From: an uncultured Chloroflexota bacterium
Lineage (GTDB): Bacteria > Chloroflexota > Chloroflexia > Thermomicrobiales > UBA6265
Assembly (NCBI GenBank): GCA_937901745.1
Contig: CALGSZ010000106.1
Location: 1 to 64,000, forward strand
DNA: 64,000 nucleotides
Reading direction: 5' to 3'
How positions within the stretch are numbered: the stretch's first letter is position 1; each line of letters begins with the position of its first letter. Made by a program: the position numbers and the translations under genes. The notes beneath the pieces are model-generated. The model saw only the letters and a program-made list of their open reading frames with translations. It did no database searches and was not told where the DNA came from. Positions 8,819 through 16,602 of this stretch are shown here, one piece after another.

Positions 8819-10558
8819 TCAGTCCGCGGCAGCCGCGGTGGTAGCCGCCGTCTGCCTCGATCCAATCGGACAGGTGCCGGTCGGGCAGACGCCGTCCACG
8901 ATGTGGGCGCGGAACTCCTCCGGATACATCTTCATCATGCCGAGTAGCGGCATCGGCGCCACTTGACCCAGACCGCAGAGCGAGAGTTCGATGATGTGCT
9001 TCGACGTTCGCTCGATCAGCGCCAGGTCGCTCAGAGATCCGCGGCCAAAGCGAATACGGTCGAGGATTTCGACGAGCGCCGGGTTGCCGCGTGAGCAGGG
9101 AACGCACTTGGAGCACGACTCGAAGCGGTTGAACGCGGTCAGGTACCGGGCAAAGTCAACGGCACAGACCGTGTCATCGAACACCACGAACCCGCCGGAG
9201 CCGAGCATTCCGCCCAAGTCGGTCAGCGAGTCGAAGTCAACCGGGCGATCGAGGTGCTCCTCCTTCAGCGGGCCAGCCGAGACGCCGCCGGTCTGGATAC
9301 CCTTGAATTTGTACCCATCGCGCATGCCGCCCCAGACTTCCTCGATCAGTGTCCGGAGCGTGATGCCCATCGGCACCTCAACAAGCCCCATCGTCTTGAG
9401 CTTGCCCTGGACAGTCATCAGCTTCGTCCCGGCGCTCTTTTCGGTCCCGATCGAGGCGTACCAGGCGCCGCCGTTATTGATGATGTCGCGGATGTTGGAG
9501 AGCGTCTCGGTATTGTTCGCGACCGTCGGACGCTTCCAGATGCCCTCCTCGACGGAGCGAGGCGGCTTCGTCCGGGGCTGGCCGCGCACGCCCATGATGG
9601 AGTACATGAGCGCGGAGCCCTCGCCGCAGATATATGCGCCGCCGCCGGTGCGAACTCGGAACTCGACGTCTTTCCCGGAGCCGAGGACGTTCTTGCCGAT
9701 CAACCCGAGCCGCTCGGCATCCTGAACCGCCTTGCGGAAGCGCTTGATCGCGAGCGGATACTCACCACCGATGTAGTTGTAGCCGCGCTCCGCACCGACC
9801 GCGATACAGGCGATCAGGATTCCTTCGAGAATTCGGTGCGGATCGCCCTCGTGGATGCGGCGGTCCTTGTAAACGTTTGGCTCGCCCTCGTGGCTGTTGC
9901 AGACGACGAACTTCGGTGTAGCGCGAGCCTTGCGGCCGCTCTCCCACTTGACGCCTGCCGGGAAGCCAGCGCCACCGCGCCCTCGCAGATTGGCGGCGGT
10001 GACTTCGGCGATCGTCTCCTCCGGCGTGAGATCGAAGAGCACCTTGAGATAAGCGCTGTACGCGCCGCGCGCCAAGGCATCCTCGATCGACTCCGGATCG
10101 ATCACGCCGACGTCGCGGAGGACGATTCGATGCTGATACTTGAAAAACGGGTGCTCCTTGAGGGGAGGAATGCCTTCGTAGGCAACATCTCCGTCTACGC
10201 CAACCGCCTTCGACTGGAGCAGGCCAGCGAGGAGATCCGGAATCTCGTGCGGTTCGACGTTGCCGTAGTACACCGTTGGCGCGCCAGGGCGCTTGACCTG
10301 GACTTGAACCTCCATCCAGTCGGCGCCGTCCACGCCAACCTGGCGGACGATGATCGGCTGGCCGGCTGCCGCCTGCTGACAGGCGGCGAGCACGTCAAGC
10401 GCGCCCTTCGCGATCGACGAGCTGCCGACGCCGACAGTGACGACGGTGTGGTCCCCGTTCCAGAGGGCGTCCCAGCGCGCCTTCGCCCGCTCGACCAGCG
10501 CCTCGAACTCAGCGCGGGAGGACAACCGATTCAGCTCAAGGGGTGCATACACTGTCAT
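8819..10558 (-). CDS. nuoF: NuoF/HydB-type flavoprotein, NADH-oxidising subunit
   Basis: A 579-residue diaphorase subunit. Residues ~30-110 align with the thioredoxin-like [2Fe-2S] domain fused to some NuoF/HydB proteins, but the usual cysteines are gone (VGVGSSSIAKG at 42-52 and VGVDGADWME at 74-83). The FMN/NADH domain follows: GRGGAGFP (193-200), CNSHEGEPNVYKDR (220-233) and GAYICGEGSALM (307-318). The last two depart from the usual NADE.EPG.F/YKDR and CGEETAL forms. The [4Fe-4S] ligands C482, C485, C488 and C528 are intact. No extra C-terminal ferredoxin domain is present. ATG 10558 follows GGGGAGAG and overlaps the nuoE stop as ATGA, so the two subunits are translationally coupled. No other complex I, hydrogenase or formate dehydrogenase gene is near. 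Confidence 0.88.
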   Translation of the reverse strand: MTVYAPLELNRLSSRAEFEALVERAKARWDALWNGDHTVVTVGVGSSSIAKGALDVLAACQQAAAGQPIIVRQVGVDGADWMEVQVQVKRPGAPTVYYGNVEPHEIPDLLAGLLQSKAVGVDGDVAYEGIPPLKEHPFFKYQHRIVLRDVGVIDPESIEDALARGAYSAYLKVLFDLTPEETIAEVTAANLRGRGGAGFPAGVKWESGRKARATPKFVVCNSHEGEPNVYKDRRIHEGDPHRILEGILIACIAVGAERGYNYIGGEYPLAIKRFRKAVQDAERLGLIGKNVLGSGKDVEFRVRTGGGAYICGEGSALMYSIMGVRGQPRTKPPRSVEEGIWKRPTVANNTETLSNIRDIINNGGAWYASIGTEKSAGTKLMTVQGKLKTMGLVEVPMGITLRTLIEEVWGGMRDGYKFKGIQTGGVSAGPLKEEHLDRPVDFDSLTDLGGMLGSGGFVVFDDTVCAVDFARYLTAFNRFESCSKCVPCSRGNPALVEILDRIRFGRGSLSDLALIERTSKHIIELSLCGLGQVAPMPLLGMMKMYPEEFRAHIVDGVCPTGTCPIGSRQTAATTAAAAD

Positions 10559-11103
10559 TTGGCGCTCTCCCCGGATTTCCCGGCGGCAATTGCCCGCTGA
10601 ATCGCTTCGTTGAACGACTCCACCGTCAGGTTGCCGTAGTACTTGTCGTCGAGCTTGACGATGGGCGCGCGATCGCAGACGCCGAGGCACCCGTTGACCA
10701 CCTGCACGGTCAATTCTCCATCAGCAGTCGTCTCGCCGTCGCGTATGCCGTACCGATCCGCCAACTCCTGCACCAGCCGACTCGAACCGGCGACGTAGCA
10801 AGACATCCCGTGGCAAAGCAGCATGAAGTGGTTGCCACGGGGCTCGGTGCGGAAGTCGGCGTAGAACGTCAAGAGGCCATAGATGCGGTTGGCGGTCGTG
10901 CCGAGATGCTCGGCGACGATCTCGGCCGCCTCGAGAGAGACCCAGCCGAAGCGCTCGTTGATCTCCTGCAATGCGCTCAGGATCAACTCCTGCGCTTCCT
11001 GGTAATCCCGAGGCTTGAAGTGCGACATGATCTCGCGAACCTCATCGAGGTCGATCTCTTTGCGGTTCGCGGTCGGCGATACGTGTTGCGTCAACTGGAC
11101 CAT
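10555..11103 (-). CDS. nuoE: NuoE-type thioredoxin-like [2Fe-2S] subunit
   Basis: A 182-residue protein of the 24-kDa complex I family, which hands electrons between the flavoprotein and a [2Fe-2S] cluster. The N-terminal helical bundle (REIMSHFKPRDYQEAQELIL, then LQEINERFGWVS) and the ferredoxin part are clear. Two cysteines lie in LLCHGMSCYV and two in NGCLGVCDRAP, the four cluster ligands. I chose ATG 11103, which gives the family's normal length; the longer frame begins with TTG at 11157 inside the leader. A ribosome site is not obvious (AAAGG touches the ATG). It is the first gene of a two-gene operon with nuoF and has its own promoter at 11170-11198. Confidence 0.9.
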   Translation of the reverse strand: MVQLTQHVSPTANRKEIDLDEVREIMSHFKPRDYQEAQELILSALQEINERFGWVSLEAAEIVAEHLGTTANRIYGLLTFYADFRTEPRGNHFMLLCHGMSCYVAGSSRLVQELADRYGIRDGETTADGELTVQVVNGCLGVCDRAPIVKLDDKYYGNLTVESFNEAIQRAIAAGKSGESAK

Positions 11104-11169
11104 CCTTTGTTTGCGGAGGCGCCCTTTGGCCGGCAAACTCCAGGAGCGATCGCCCAATTACCGGGCGGG

Positions 11170-11198
11170 AGTATAGGCAGCGCTCCGAACCCAGTCAA
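11170..11198 (-). promoter_or_regulatory. nuoEF promoter
   Basis: Minus strand: -35 TTGACT (11198-11193), a 17-base spacer, and -10 TATACT (11175-11170). The predicted start of transcription is about 60 bases before the nuoE ATG. Both hexamers and the spacing are close to the sigma-70 consensus. Confidence 0.75.
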
Positions 11199-11289
11199 CG
11201 CGGAGGCAGGAAAAGACCCGCGCGCGACGTGCGCCGGAGACGACCGAATCAAGCAGAAAACGGGAGAAGATTGACGGGAGCCGGGGTTG

Positions 11290-11664
11290 CTAAGAGTCCA
11301 ATTGGCTGAAGAGCTTTCGGAAATCTCCATCAAAGCTCTTCAAGAACTCGTGCATATCGAGCACGTCGTCAATCGTGACCGGCTCGCGAGGCTCGGCGGG
11401 CGCCTCGAACTCGCCGGACATCATCCCGTGCTCCCTGCTCAGCCGGCGCAACGCCATGCGCGCCGCGGTCGGATCACCGTCACCCAGCAGCGCGGCCACG
11501 AAGCTGCGGGAGTGGCAATCCGTGCAGTGCACCACCATCATCCAGACATCTGGCTTGCGCGAAAGGATCTGGACGTCCTCTGGTGCAAACGGGCGGTGAC
11601 AAACCGAGCAGCGATGCATCCGCTCCAGAACGATTCTCTTGATCTGACCTTCAGACGCATCCAT
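11290..11664 (-). CDS. Small protein with two Cys pairs, probable zinc ribbon
   Basis: A 124-residue protein. It has two CxxC pairs, C19/C22 (RCSVCHRPF) and C47/C50 (HCTDCHSRS), spaced as in a zinc-ribbon fold, and several His residues beside them. The C-terminal part is acidic (DDVLDMHEFLKSFDGDFRKLF). No enzyme motif is seen. ATG 11664 follows AGGGA at 8 bases. It lies 47 bases after the DUF151 gene on the same strand and probably shares its transcript. A metal-binding or nucleic-acid-binding role is plausible but not shown. Confidence 0.7.
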   Translation of the reverse strand: MDASEGQIKRIVLERMHRCSVCHRPFAPEDVQILSRKPDVWMMVVHCTDCHSRSFVAALLGDGDPTAARMALRRLSREHGMMSGEFEAPAEPREPVTIDDVLDMHEFLKSFDGDFRKLFSQLDS

Positions 11665-11711
11665 CGTGAAATCCCTATCGCCGCCGGCAATCAGAGGAAC
11701 TGGTCATACCC

Positions 11712-12260
11712 TCAGTTGCCGCGCTTGCGCTCGAAGTCATCCATGTCAAGCGTGTTGATGAACTCCTTGAAGACCGACAGTCGCTCGTCGTCGATGCTCG
11801 AGCTGGCTTCGCGCTCCAGGGACGGTGGCGCGGCCGGCTCCTCCTCGATCTCCGGCTCGCTGTCGAGACTCACGCCCGCGCGATCCATCACGGACTCATC
11901 AACGAGGATCGGAGCGCCGGTGCGCACCGCGAGCGCAATTGCATCGCTCGGCCGCGAATCGACTTCGATCGTCCGATCAGCGGTCTGGATGACGATCCGA
12001 GCGTAGAAGACATCCTGAGAAAGATCGGTGACCAGGATCCGATCTACCCGCGCTTCTAGGTCGCCGATGATCGTCTTCATCAGGTCGTAGGGCAGAGGGC
12101 GCGGGGAAGCAATGCCTTGGAGCTCCATCGCGATCGCCTGAGCCTCGAATTCGCCAATCCAAATCGGGAGGTAGCGATCGCCGTGCAGCTCCTTGAGGAA
12201 GACAACGCGATTCTGCGTGACGAGATTGACGCGGATGCTCTCAACAACTGTCTCGATCAT
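11712..12260 (-). CDS. DUF151 (bifunctional nuclease, BFN) family protein
   Basis: A 182-residue protein. The first ~135 residues match the DUF151/BFN domain: VNLVTQNRVVFLKELHGDRYLPIWIG at the start and VDSRPSDAIALAVRTGAPI near residue 105, the most conserved block. Plant and some bacterial members are reported to have nuclease activity; for most bacterial ones the role is unknown. The last 45 residues are an acidic tail without the UVR motif seen in some relatives. ATG 12260 follows AAGGGG; 22 residues of the longer frame are discarded. Confidence 0.85.
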   Translation of the reverse strand: MIETVVESIRVNLVTQNRVVFLKELHGDRYLPIWIGEFEAQAIAMELQGIASPRPLPYDLMKTIIGDLEARVDRILVTDLSQDVFYARIVIQTADRTIEVDSRPSDAIALAVRTGAPILVDESVMDRAGVSLDSEPEIEEEPAAPPSLEREASSSIDDERLSVFKEFINTLDMDDFERKRGN

Positions 12261-12416
12261 TGGTTGGCCCCTTCGGCATAGTCCCACCTCCCGGCGGCCC
12301 AACGTTGAGAGCGATGATGATGCCACCCGGGACTGCGCCGCCGCCGGCGAAGCTCGGCACCGGCACTAGCATTCTACACCCCGGCATGGTGTGCGCTCAA
12401 TTGCAGGAATTGGCGC

Positions 12417-13217
12417 TCAATCTTGAATCTCAGGGTAATCGTAATGAGGAACGAGGCCAAAATCATCTGGCGGCCAATAAGTTAACCACGCTTTACCAAT
12501 TATGCTATCAATCGGCACCGGGCCGAATATTCGAGAATCGGAACTATTGCGGCGGTTGTCGCCGAGAACGAATACGTGCTGATCGGGAATCTCCCAGACG
12601 CATTGTTGTCGGGAACAGTCGGTAATGCCACCCTGAATGTAAGGTTCCTCCAACCGCTGCCCATTGATGTAGACGTAGCCATCCTGACGAATCTCCACGG
12701 TCTCGCCAGGAAGGCCGATGACGCGCTTGATATACGGCTTCTCCGAGAAGAGCGGCGGCGTGAAGACGATGATGTCGCCGCGCTCCGGCGGGTGGAAGAC
12801 ATAGACGATACGCTCGCCCTCGCGCTCGATGCCGGGCAGCGCGTCCAACAACGCGTTGAGATCGAAGTGGAAGTAGACGTTGCGATTGACGAGGAGCATT
12901 TCGCGGTCGTGCAGGTTCGGCACCATGCTGTTGCCGTCGACGCGGAAATTCAGCACCAGCGCGCGGACGGCAACGAAGATCAAGACCGCGAGAATCAGCG
13001 TCTCGACAATTTCGCGGACCGCGCGGCCGACTGTGCGGTTCGCACCGGCCGGTGTCACGGGCATCGGGCCGTCGCTCTCGTCGGTCTCGGAAGTGTCGTG
13101 CAACGAAGGCGGAACGCCCGCGTAGCCGTCGAGAGGCGTTCCGTATTGATCGTCTGAGAGCGGTTGCTCTGTCACACGGGGCGCGCCGGCCGCGGCTGAC
13201 TTATCGTCGTTCGTCAT
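12417..13217 (-). CDS. lepB: Signal peptidase I
   Basis: A 266-residue membrane protease that removes signal peptides from exported proteins. A 70-residue charged N-terminal region precedes one membrane helix (ETLILAVLIFVAVRALVL). The catalytic Ser lies in GNSMVPNL, the catalytic Lys in YIKRVIGLPGE, and the GDNRRNSSDSR box follows. ATG 13217 starts a MTNDDKSAAAG segment; the longer frame back to 13499 is the shadow of the kinase gene. The N-terminal cytoplasmic extension is longer than in most family members. It diverges from the kinase gene across about 210 bases. Confidence 0.93.
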   Translation of the reverse strand: MTNDDKSAAAGAPRVTEQPLSDDQYGTPLDGYAGVPPSLHDTSETDESDGPMPVTPAGANRTVGRAVREIVETLILAVLIFVAVRALVLNFRVDGNSMVPNLHDREMLLVNRNVYFHFDLNALLDALPGIEREGERIVYVFHPPERGDIIVFTPPLFSEKPYIKRVIGLPGETVEIRQDGYVYINGQRLEEPYIQGGITDCSRQQCVWEIPDQHVFVLGDNRRNSSDSRIFGPVPIDSIIGKAWLTYWPPDDFGLVPHYDYPEIQD

Positions 13218-13270
13218 GTCGATATCGTATCCGGCGCGAGGAGCGGCCTTCGAACTGCATGATGCTCGGC

Positions 13271-13300
13271 ATGATACAGAGCGTGAGGAAACACCGACAA
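13271..13300 (-). promoter_or_regulatory. Possible lepB promoter
   Basis: Minus strand: TTGTCG (13300-13295), an 18-base spacer, TATCAT (13276-13271). It sits about 55 bases before the lepB start in the divergent lepB/kinase region. Confidence 0.45.
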
Positions 13301-13426
13301 GGCGCGGCGACGTACGGGCAGGCACGACACCCGGTACTTTGGGGCTAACTCGCCCATACGGGACGCTCGGATGCTTCCGCCGGGCTAGGGGCGCTCCTAC
13401 AATGGCTGCCAAGCGAGCGTTCGTTG

Positions 13427-15502
13427 ATGCGCTGGTTGCGCCGCGGTGTGAAAGGATGCGCCGCGTCGAGCCCGAGGGGCGGGATCGCTGCCGTGCCAAT
13501 TCCGACGGCGAAAACCGAAACGATACTCGTCGAGCCGGGCCAAGATCGCCGCGATGAGTCGGTTGCCCGGCCAGGACGTCCGCATCTCCTCAAGTCGGGA
13601 GTCGTCCTCCAGGGCCGCTATCGCATCCTGAACGTGCTGGGCGTCGGCGGCATGAGCACCGTCTATCGCGCCCTCGATCTCAGGTTCACCACTGTCGAGC
13701 GGCTCTGCGCCATCAAGGAGATGTTCAACTCGTCGGAGGACCCGAAGCTCCGACAATTGCGTCTGGCCACGTTCCAGCGCGAGGCAGCCCTGCTCGCGAC
13801 ACTGACCCACTCAGCTATCCCGCGCATTTACGACTACTTCGAGCAGCAGGGCACGATTTACCTGGTCATGGAGCTCATTCCGGGGAACGACCTCGAGACG
13901 CTCCTAAGTCAGCGCGGCGAGCCATTCGACGAGGAAACCGTCATCGACTGGACCTTGGAGTTGTGCAGTGTCCTGAGCTACCTCCACGGGCAGCAGCCTG
14001 AGCCGGTCATCTTCCGCGACCTCAAGCCGAGCAACATCATGCTCCGCAACGATGGTCGCATCGTGCTCGTCGACTTTGGGATTGCCCGCCCGTTCGCGCC
14101 CGATCAGAAGGGCACGATGATCGGGACGGAGGGGTACGCGCCGCCCGAGCAATATCGTGGCATCGCCGACGCCCGAGGGGACATCTACGCGCTCGGGGCG
14201 ACGCTCCACCATCTTGTTACAGGGAGCGACCCCCGGAACGAGACGCCATTCACCTTCGCGCAGCGCCCGCCAAGGCGGCTCAACAACCGCATCTCGCCCG
14301 GCTTCGAAGAGATCATCCTCAAATGCGTCCAATACTCGGCCAGTGAGCGCTACCAGACAGCCGACGAGGTAAGGGACGCCCTCCTCGCGCTGAAACAGCG
14401 GGCAGCTGGCGGCGCGTCGATCGGCGCGGTGGCGGCTCCGCACAGGGAGCGCTCGGCAGGCTCGCGTCTCCTCGCCGGTCGCGAGGTCTCCCAAGTGACC
14501 AACGGGAGCGCAAGCCTCGGCCAAGACCGCGTCGATTGGGTAGTCAGGACCGGCGACGAGGTCCGGTCTTCGCCGTCGCTTGCCGGCGGCGCCGTCTACG
14601 TCGGATCGTACGATGGCTATCTCTATGCGATCGACGAGACAGACGGGACGGTCCGGTGGCGATTTCGCACGCGGCGCGGGATCGTCTCTCGGCCGGCGCC
14701 GAAGGCGGAAGTCGTGATCTTCGGCAGCGAGGACCGCAACGTTTATGCCGTTTCCCGGCAGTCGGGGCGTGAGGTCTGGGCCTTTCGCACGAACATGCCG
14801 GTCCGCTCGTCCGCCGCGACCGATGACCGCGCCTGTTTCATCGGCTCCGATGATGGATTTGTCTACTGCCTCGACCGATCCCGCGGCGCGTCTAAATGGC
14901 GCTACCGGACGTGGGGACCGGTCCGCTCGACCCCAGCGCTTTCCGGTGACCTGGTGGTGGTCGGCTCAGACGACGGCTATCTCTACGCGATGCATCGCGA
15001 GACGGGCAGTCTCTGCTGGAGGCTCAGCCTGGACGCGCCAATCCTCTCCTCCCCCGCGATCGCGGCTGGTGTGATCGTGGTCGGCGCATCTGACGGGGCG
15101 ATTCGAGGAATATCCGAGGCGGAAGGGCGGGTACTCTGGACGCACCAGACCGGCAAAGCGGTGATCGCCTCACCCGTCATCGTCGACACCACGGCCTACA
15201 TTGGGTCAGCAGACGGCTCAGTCTACGCGCTTGACGTACCGACGGGCGCGCTCAATTGGAGAGCGCCGGTTTGCCGCCAGGTGACTGGCACGGCGACGGT
15301 CGATGGTGAGTGTCTCTACATCGGCGGGGTTGACGGCGTGCTTTACTGCCTCAATCGCGCCGATGGATCAGTGAAATGGTCATGCGCGGTCGGCGGCCCA
15401 ATAGTGAGCAAGCCGCTCGTGTCCGCGGATCATCTGATAGTCACGAGTATTGACGGGAACATCTACGCGCTTCACCGGGATACAGGGATCACTGGCGCGT
15501 AG
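13427..15502 (+). CDS. Serine/threonine protein kinase fused to a PQQ-type beta-propeller
   Basis: A 691-residue protein. The kinase domain (about residues 60-320) has the glycine loop GVGGMSTVY, the Lys in CAIKEM, the catalytic loop FRDLKPSNIML (Phe for the usual His of HRD), DFGIARP and the APE-like GYAPPEQY. A short linker leads to eight repeats of the PQQ/WD-like type, each ending in a motif like GSDDGYLYA (about 370-690), enough for an eight-bladed propeller. I see no membrane helix between the halves, so the propeller should be cytoplasmic, unlike the receptor kinases of the PknD/PknB kind. The start is uncertain: ATG 13427 (weak ribosome site) or GTG 13493 (GAGGGG 13 bases upstream). 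A 94-residue protein follows 17 bases downstream. Confidence 0.9.
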   Translation: MRWLRRGVKGCAASSPRGGIAAVPIPTAKTETILVEPGQDRRDESVARPGRPHLLKSGVVLQGRYRILNVLGVGGMSTVYRALDLRFTTVERLCAIKEMFNSSEDPKLRQLRLATFQREAALLATLTHSAIPRIYDYFEQQGTIYLVMELIPGNDLETLLSQRGEPFDEETVIDWTLELCSVLSYLHGQQPEPVIFRDLKPSNIMLRNDGRIVLVDFGIARPFAPDQKGTMIGTEGYAPPEQYRGIADARGDIYALGATLHHLVTGSDPRNETPFTFAQRPPRRLNNRISPGFEEIILKCVQYSASERYQTADEVRDALLALKQRAAGGASIGAVAAPHRERSAGSRLLAGREVSQVTNGSASLGQDRVDWVVRTGDEVRSSPSLAGGAVYVGSYDGYLYAIDETDGTVRWRFRTRRGIVSRPAPKAEVVIFGSEDRNVYAVSRQSGREVWAFRTNMPVRSSAATDDRACFIGSDDGFVYCLDRSRGASKWRYRTWGPVRSTPALSGDLVVVGSDDGYLYAMHRETGSLCWRLSLDAPILSSPAIAAGVIVVGASDGAIRGISEAEGRVLWTHQTGKAVIASPVIVDTTAYIGSADGSVYALDVPTGALNWRAPVCRQVTGTATVDGECLYIGGVDGVLYCLNRADGSVKWSCAVGGPIVSKPLVSADHLIVTSIDGNIYALHRDTGITGA

Positions 15503-15519
15503 CTTCGGGGAGGTCAGAC

Positions 15520-15804
15520 GTGCCAATTACGGCGATCGTGCATATTCAAGGGGAGGATGCCATCCTGGGAGAGCTGGACGACCTCCCGGATCCCACGCAC
15601 TCCTACGTGGTGCTGCGCAACATCCGGAAGAAGGACGGCAAGCCGGTCTCGTACATCTCCGATGACGCGACCGCCTTCCTCTACTCGTGGCATCGCATCT
15701 CGTTCATCGAGCTGCTCGGGGATGTCCCAACAGCCACGGGCGCCCAGAACGGCAAGGCGGCGGGCACCACGATTCTCGGCTTCTTCCGCGAGGACAATCG
15801 CTGA
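15520..15804 (+). CDS. Hypothetical protein, 94 residues
   Basis: Not recognised. A small soluble protein with a regular beta-strand pattern (ITAIVHIQGEDAILGELD, then HSYVVLRNIRKKDGKPV and a WHRISFIELL strand), reminiscent of an Sm-like or small barrel fold, though I cannot confirm it. GTG 15520 follows a strong GGGGAGG site. It lies 17 bases after the kinase gene on the same strand, so co-expression with the kinase is likely. Whether it is a substrate or partner is unknown. Confidence 0.7.
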   Translation: MPITAIVHIQGEDAILGELDDLPDPTHSYVVLRNIRKKDGKPVSYISDDATAFLYSWHRISFIELLGDVPTATGAQNGKAAGTTILGFFREDNR

Positions 15805-15886
15805 GCGGAGTCAATACGGCCGAGGCTCAGGCCACTTGAGGGGTGGTAATACGACGAGCGGAGGCATTGTTGCCCCCGCCGTCTTT

Positions 15887-15901
15887 CCGGGCTTGGCCCG
15901 G
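15887..15901. terminator. Hairpin between convergent genes
   Basis: CCGGGC and GCCCGG pair around a 3-base loop in the 100-base gap between the convergent 94-residue gene and tatA. The stem is short and there is no T-tract on either strand, so it is a weak terminator candidate. Confidence 0.3.
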
Positions 15902-15908
15902 TATTCGA

Positions 15909-16136
15909 TTAGATCTCGTCCGGACGGATCTCGCGAGTCTCGACGACCTTCGGCTCCTCAGCCGGGCGAGCCGACGTCTGGTTGGGAAGCGGGTTTCGGA
16001 GATCTTCAGATTCCTTCTTGAACTCCTTGATGCTTCTCCCGAGCGCGCCACCGATCTCCGGCAGCTTGCCAGCGCCGAAGATGATGATGACGATCACTAG
16101 GACGATCATTAATTCCTGCCAACCGAGGCTAGGCAT
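15909..16136 (-). CDS. tatA: Sec-independent translocase subunit TatA
   Basis: A 75-residue pore-forming component of the twin-arginine translocase. One N-terminal membrane helix ([22 protein letters not shown]) runs into the amphipathic helix [13 protein letters not shown], with the FG...LPE signature of TatA/TatE. A short polar tail follows. ATG 16136 follows a strong GGAGGAAAG site. It has a promoter at 16198-16227. No tatC lies in this window. A second TatA/B-like gene is at 40104, and a Tat-signal protein is at 21817. Confidence 0.92.
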   Translation of the reverse strand: MPSLGWQELMIVLVIVIIIFGAGKLPEIGGALGRSIKEFKKESEDLRNPLPNQTSARPAEEPKVVETREIRPDEI

Positions 16137-16197
16137 CGGTCTTTCCTCCTCCGTCGCGCCCGGCATACAGGGACGCGTGTCGCGGCGAACCAGCCTG

Positions 16198-16227
16198 AGT
16201 ATAGGGCCGCTATCCACTCTCTGACAA
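16198..16227 (-). promoter_or_regulatory. tatA promoter
   Basis: Minus strand: -35 TTGTCA (16227-16222), an 18-base spacer, -10 TATACT (16203-16198), with the start about 55 bases before the tatA ATG. Confidence 0.65.
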
Positions 16228-16431
16228 CTTTTTCAAGGCTCGTTGATAGCACGAGTATCGGGCCCGAATGCCGTAGATGTTGGAGGAAGGCCGGCGAGTA
16301 GGCAGGGCCGCGAGATTGTGTGATTGTGGCTACTAGTCGCGGGGTCGAGTACACTTATTAGCTGTGAATTTGACGGACTCGTGGCACGGCGCCGATTGCG
16401 TGTTCGTGCCAAATTGTCGTTTGGAGCATTG

Positions 16432-16596
16432 ATGAGCAGCAGTACGATCCAGCTGAGCGATGACGACGTCCAGCACCTCCTCACTCTTCTCCGCAACGCG
16501 AATCAACCCATGACGACACAGCAACTGATCACCGCACTTCGGGCGCGTGGGCAGCAGACCCGCAGCGGCGAGTCCGGCAACGACGAGGGAGCATAG
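16432..16596 (+). CDS. Small hypothetical protein, 54 residues
   Basis: A 54-residue protein: a Ser-rich start, then a segment (LSDDDVQHLLTLLRNANQPMTTQQLITALRAR) that reads like a small helix-turn-helix or winged-helix piece, and a Gly/Asp-rich tail. The ATG is preceded by TTGGAG at 7 bases. It ends 6 bases before the 572-residue gene and begins the operon that runs through murE. Function unknown. The 295 bases upstream (16137-16431) hold the tatA promoter and no other gene that I can see. Confidence 0.65.
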   Translation: MSSSTIQLSDDDVQHLLTLLRNANQPMTTQQLITALRARGQQTRSGESGNDEGA

Positions 16597-16602
16597 TTTC
16601 CA

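Noticed and set aside
9254..10600. A 448-residue plus-strand open frame
   Set aside because: Antisense to nuoF, whose motifs are unmistakable. The composition is typical of a GC-rich shadow.
15887..15901. A strong intrinsic terminator for tatA
   Set aside because: The stem is only 6 bp and no T-tract follows on either strand, so I list it only as a weak hairpin.
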